A stretch of 64,000 nucleotides of DNA from NCBI RefSeq assembly GCF_028389875.1, contig NC_084668.1, positions 25,588,993 through 25,652,992 of the forward strand. The letters run 5' to 3'. A program made the translations under genes and the position numbers. The notes under the pieces are model-generated. The model saw only the letters and a list, made by a program, of their open reading frames with translations, was not told the DNA's origin and did no database searches. The DNA comes from Rhea pennata (taxonomy: Eukaryota > Chordata > Aves > Rheiformes > Rheidae). This document shows, piece by piece, positions 62,961 through 64,000 of the stretch (within the stretch, counting starts at the first letter, position 1; every line of letters begins with the position of its first letter).

Positions 62961-64000
62961 GTGGGTAAGTACCCAGTCTGAGCTATTACTTAAATTTAAG
63001 TTTGAATACTTGAAATAGTGAGAGACAAAGTATTTCAGGTTAAATGTGAAAAATGTTATGATTAATTTGAACTGTAAAGTTGTTGGCTAGAAACAGATTT
63101 AGTTTGATAGGTGTATATACTGTGTGTGTGAGAGGCATGCACACTATTTTAGTAAAAATCTTTTATTTCTGTGATGTTTGAACAAACATAAGCCAGCTGG
63201 TTGACATCAGTCTGGATGTTCATAATATTCACTTCATGTACATAAGAGTATCAGATAACATTGAAAAGAGTATGGTAAAAATAAACAATATGATTGAGAT
63301 CAGCTTGTGTGCGTCTTTCTTTCATTAGAAACACATACACCTTCACAATGATGTTGGATAAGAGGTTATCCCTGAAAAAGACAGGGAAAGAAAGGGTAAA
63401 TAAAATGGACATGGGAAAATAAAATGGACATGGGAAGGACAGGGAAGATTGCGAGGTGAAAACTGAAGGCTTTGGAGATTAAGGTCATATGGACTGTCAG
63501 AAAACGTGTAGTTGAAATGTGTGATAGTGAAGAAAATACTGCAGAGCTTGTTGTGGTGGGGCTGATGTTTGTTTCAGTTACTCTGTGGAGTATCTGAACA
63601 TAAGAGGTCATACTTGTTCTTTTTGTGAATTAATTAATGTTTTTGGCCTATGGTAGCTGGCCTGTTGATGCTGTCACTTTATTGCCACTAAGTTATGAGG
63701 CAGATCACACAGAGGGAGTTTTACAGACATTCAAGGGCAAAATTTGACTGGTCTTGACAAGACGTTGGTTTGATTAAAATGATAACAAATTTATATGCTG
63801 TTAATACTTTTCAAATAGGATCATTATCAAAAGAGAAATCTTGTTGGGGAGATGGGAGAAAAAGCTAAATACTCTTTTCTACAAAAGAACTCCCAAATAC
63901 TACCATTGCTTCCAAACTTCCAAATAATTTTAGTAGCCATACTGCTGTTACAGGGAAAATGCAGTCTTGTTTTTCATATTCAGAAAACATCACATGAAAT
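62961..64000 (+). other. RBM45 3' end and downstream DNA
   Basis: Two readings are possible. If the donor at 62965 is used, a plausible 3' UTR exon starts at 63329 after CTTTCTTTCATTAG. If it is not used, an AATAAA at 63280-63285 followed by a GT/T-rich stretch (TTGTGTGCGTCTTTCTTTC) could end a 3' UTR of about 330 nt. A perfect 19-bp tandem duplication (AAATAAAATGGACATGGGA) lies at 63398-63435. No further gene is recognised before the window ends. Confidence 0.55.
63280..63285 (+). terminator. Candidate RBM45 polyadenylation signal
   Basis: AATAAA about 320 nt after the stop, with a GT-rich and T-rich stretch 20-40 nt downstream. It would apply only to transcripts that retain the intron starting at 62965. 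Confidence 0.35.

Overview
The window is AT-rich vertebrate nuclear DNA, most likely from a bird (a sauropsid at least). The evidence is intron/exon architecture with GT-AG splice sites, CpG-island promoters, a CR1 LINE 3' end of avian type near 30.3 kb, and the conserved gene order PDE11A - testis-type cytochrome c - RBM45. That order is the one at mouse Pde11a-Cyct-Rbm45 and human 2q31. No bacterial or viral genes are seen. Most of the window is intron.

Layout. From 1 to about 49.2 kb is the 5' part of PDE11A on the minus strand. Coding exon 1 is at 47800-48579 inside a large CpG island, intron 1 is about 17 kb, exon 2 is at 30668-30826, and the rest down to position 1 is part of intron 2, where no further exon was recognised. 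A separate CpG island at 31.14-31.56 kb lies just upstream of exon 2. A two-exon cytochrome c gene, also on the minus strand, lies at 51517-53220. By locus and residue signature it is the orthologue of testis cytochrome c (CYCT). Its CpG-island promoter is near 54.0-54.4 kb. RBM45 lies on the plus strand at 55756-62960, with nine coding exons encoding 473 residues. It is arranged head-to-head with the cytochrome c gene and its promoter carries three CRE-like sites.

Main discovery. The first coding exon of the cytochrome c gene (53052-53220) is open in a second, +1 frame from an ATG only 7 nt after the cytochrome c ATG. That 54-codon frame ends in phase 0 at the cytochrome c splice donor, so splicing to PDE11A exon 2 (30826) would give a PDE11A protein with an alternative N-terminus. 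As I recall it, the testis-specific human isoform PDE11A3 has the same length, the same start ([15 protein letters not shown]) and the same ending (T.TK joined to DRRFND). One exon therefore appears able to encode a respiratory electron carrier in one frame and the N-terminus of a cyclic-nucleotide phosphodiesterase in another. In mammals such as human the cytochrome c copy is reported to be a pseudogene. Here both frames are intact.

Other points of note are a candidate intragenic PDE11A promoter, a NAGNAG acceptor, a possible cryptic or poison exon and a splice donor just after the stop codon in RBM45, and several hairpins, tandem duplications and microsatellites. All calls come from reading the sequence and from memory of the protein families. 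No alignment or expression data were used.
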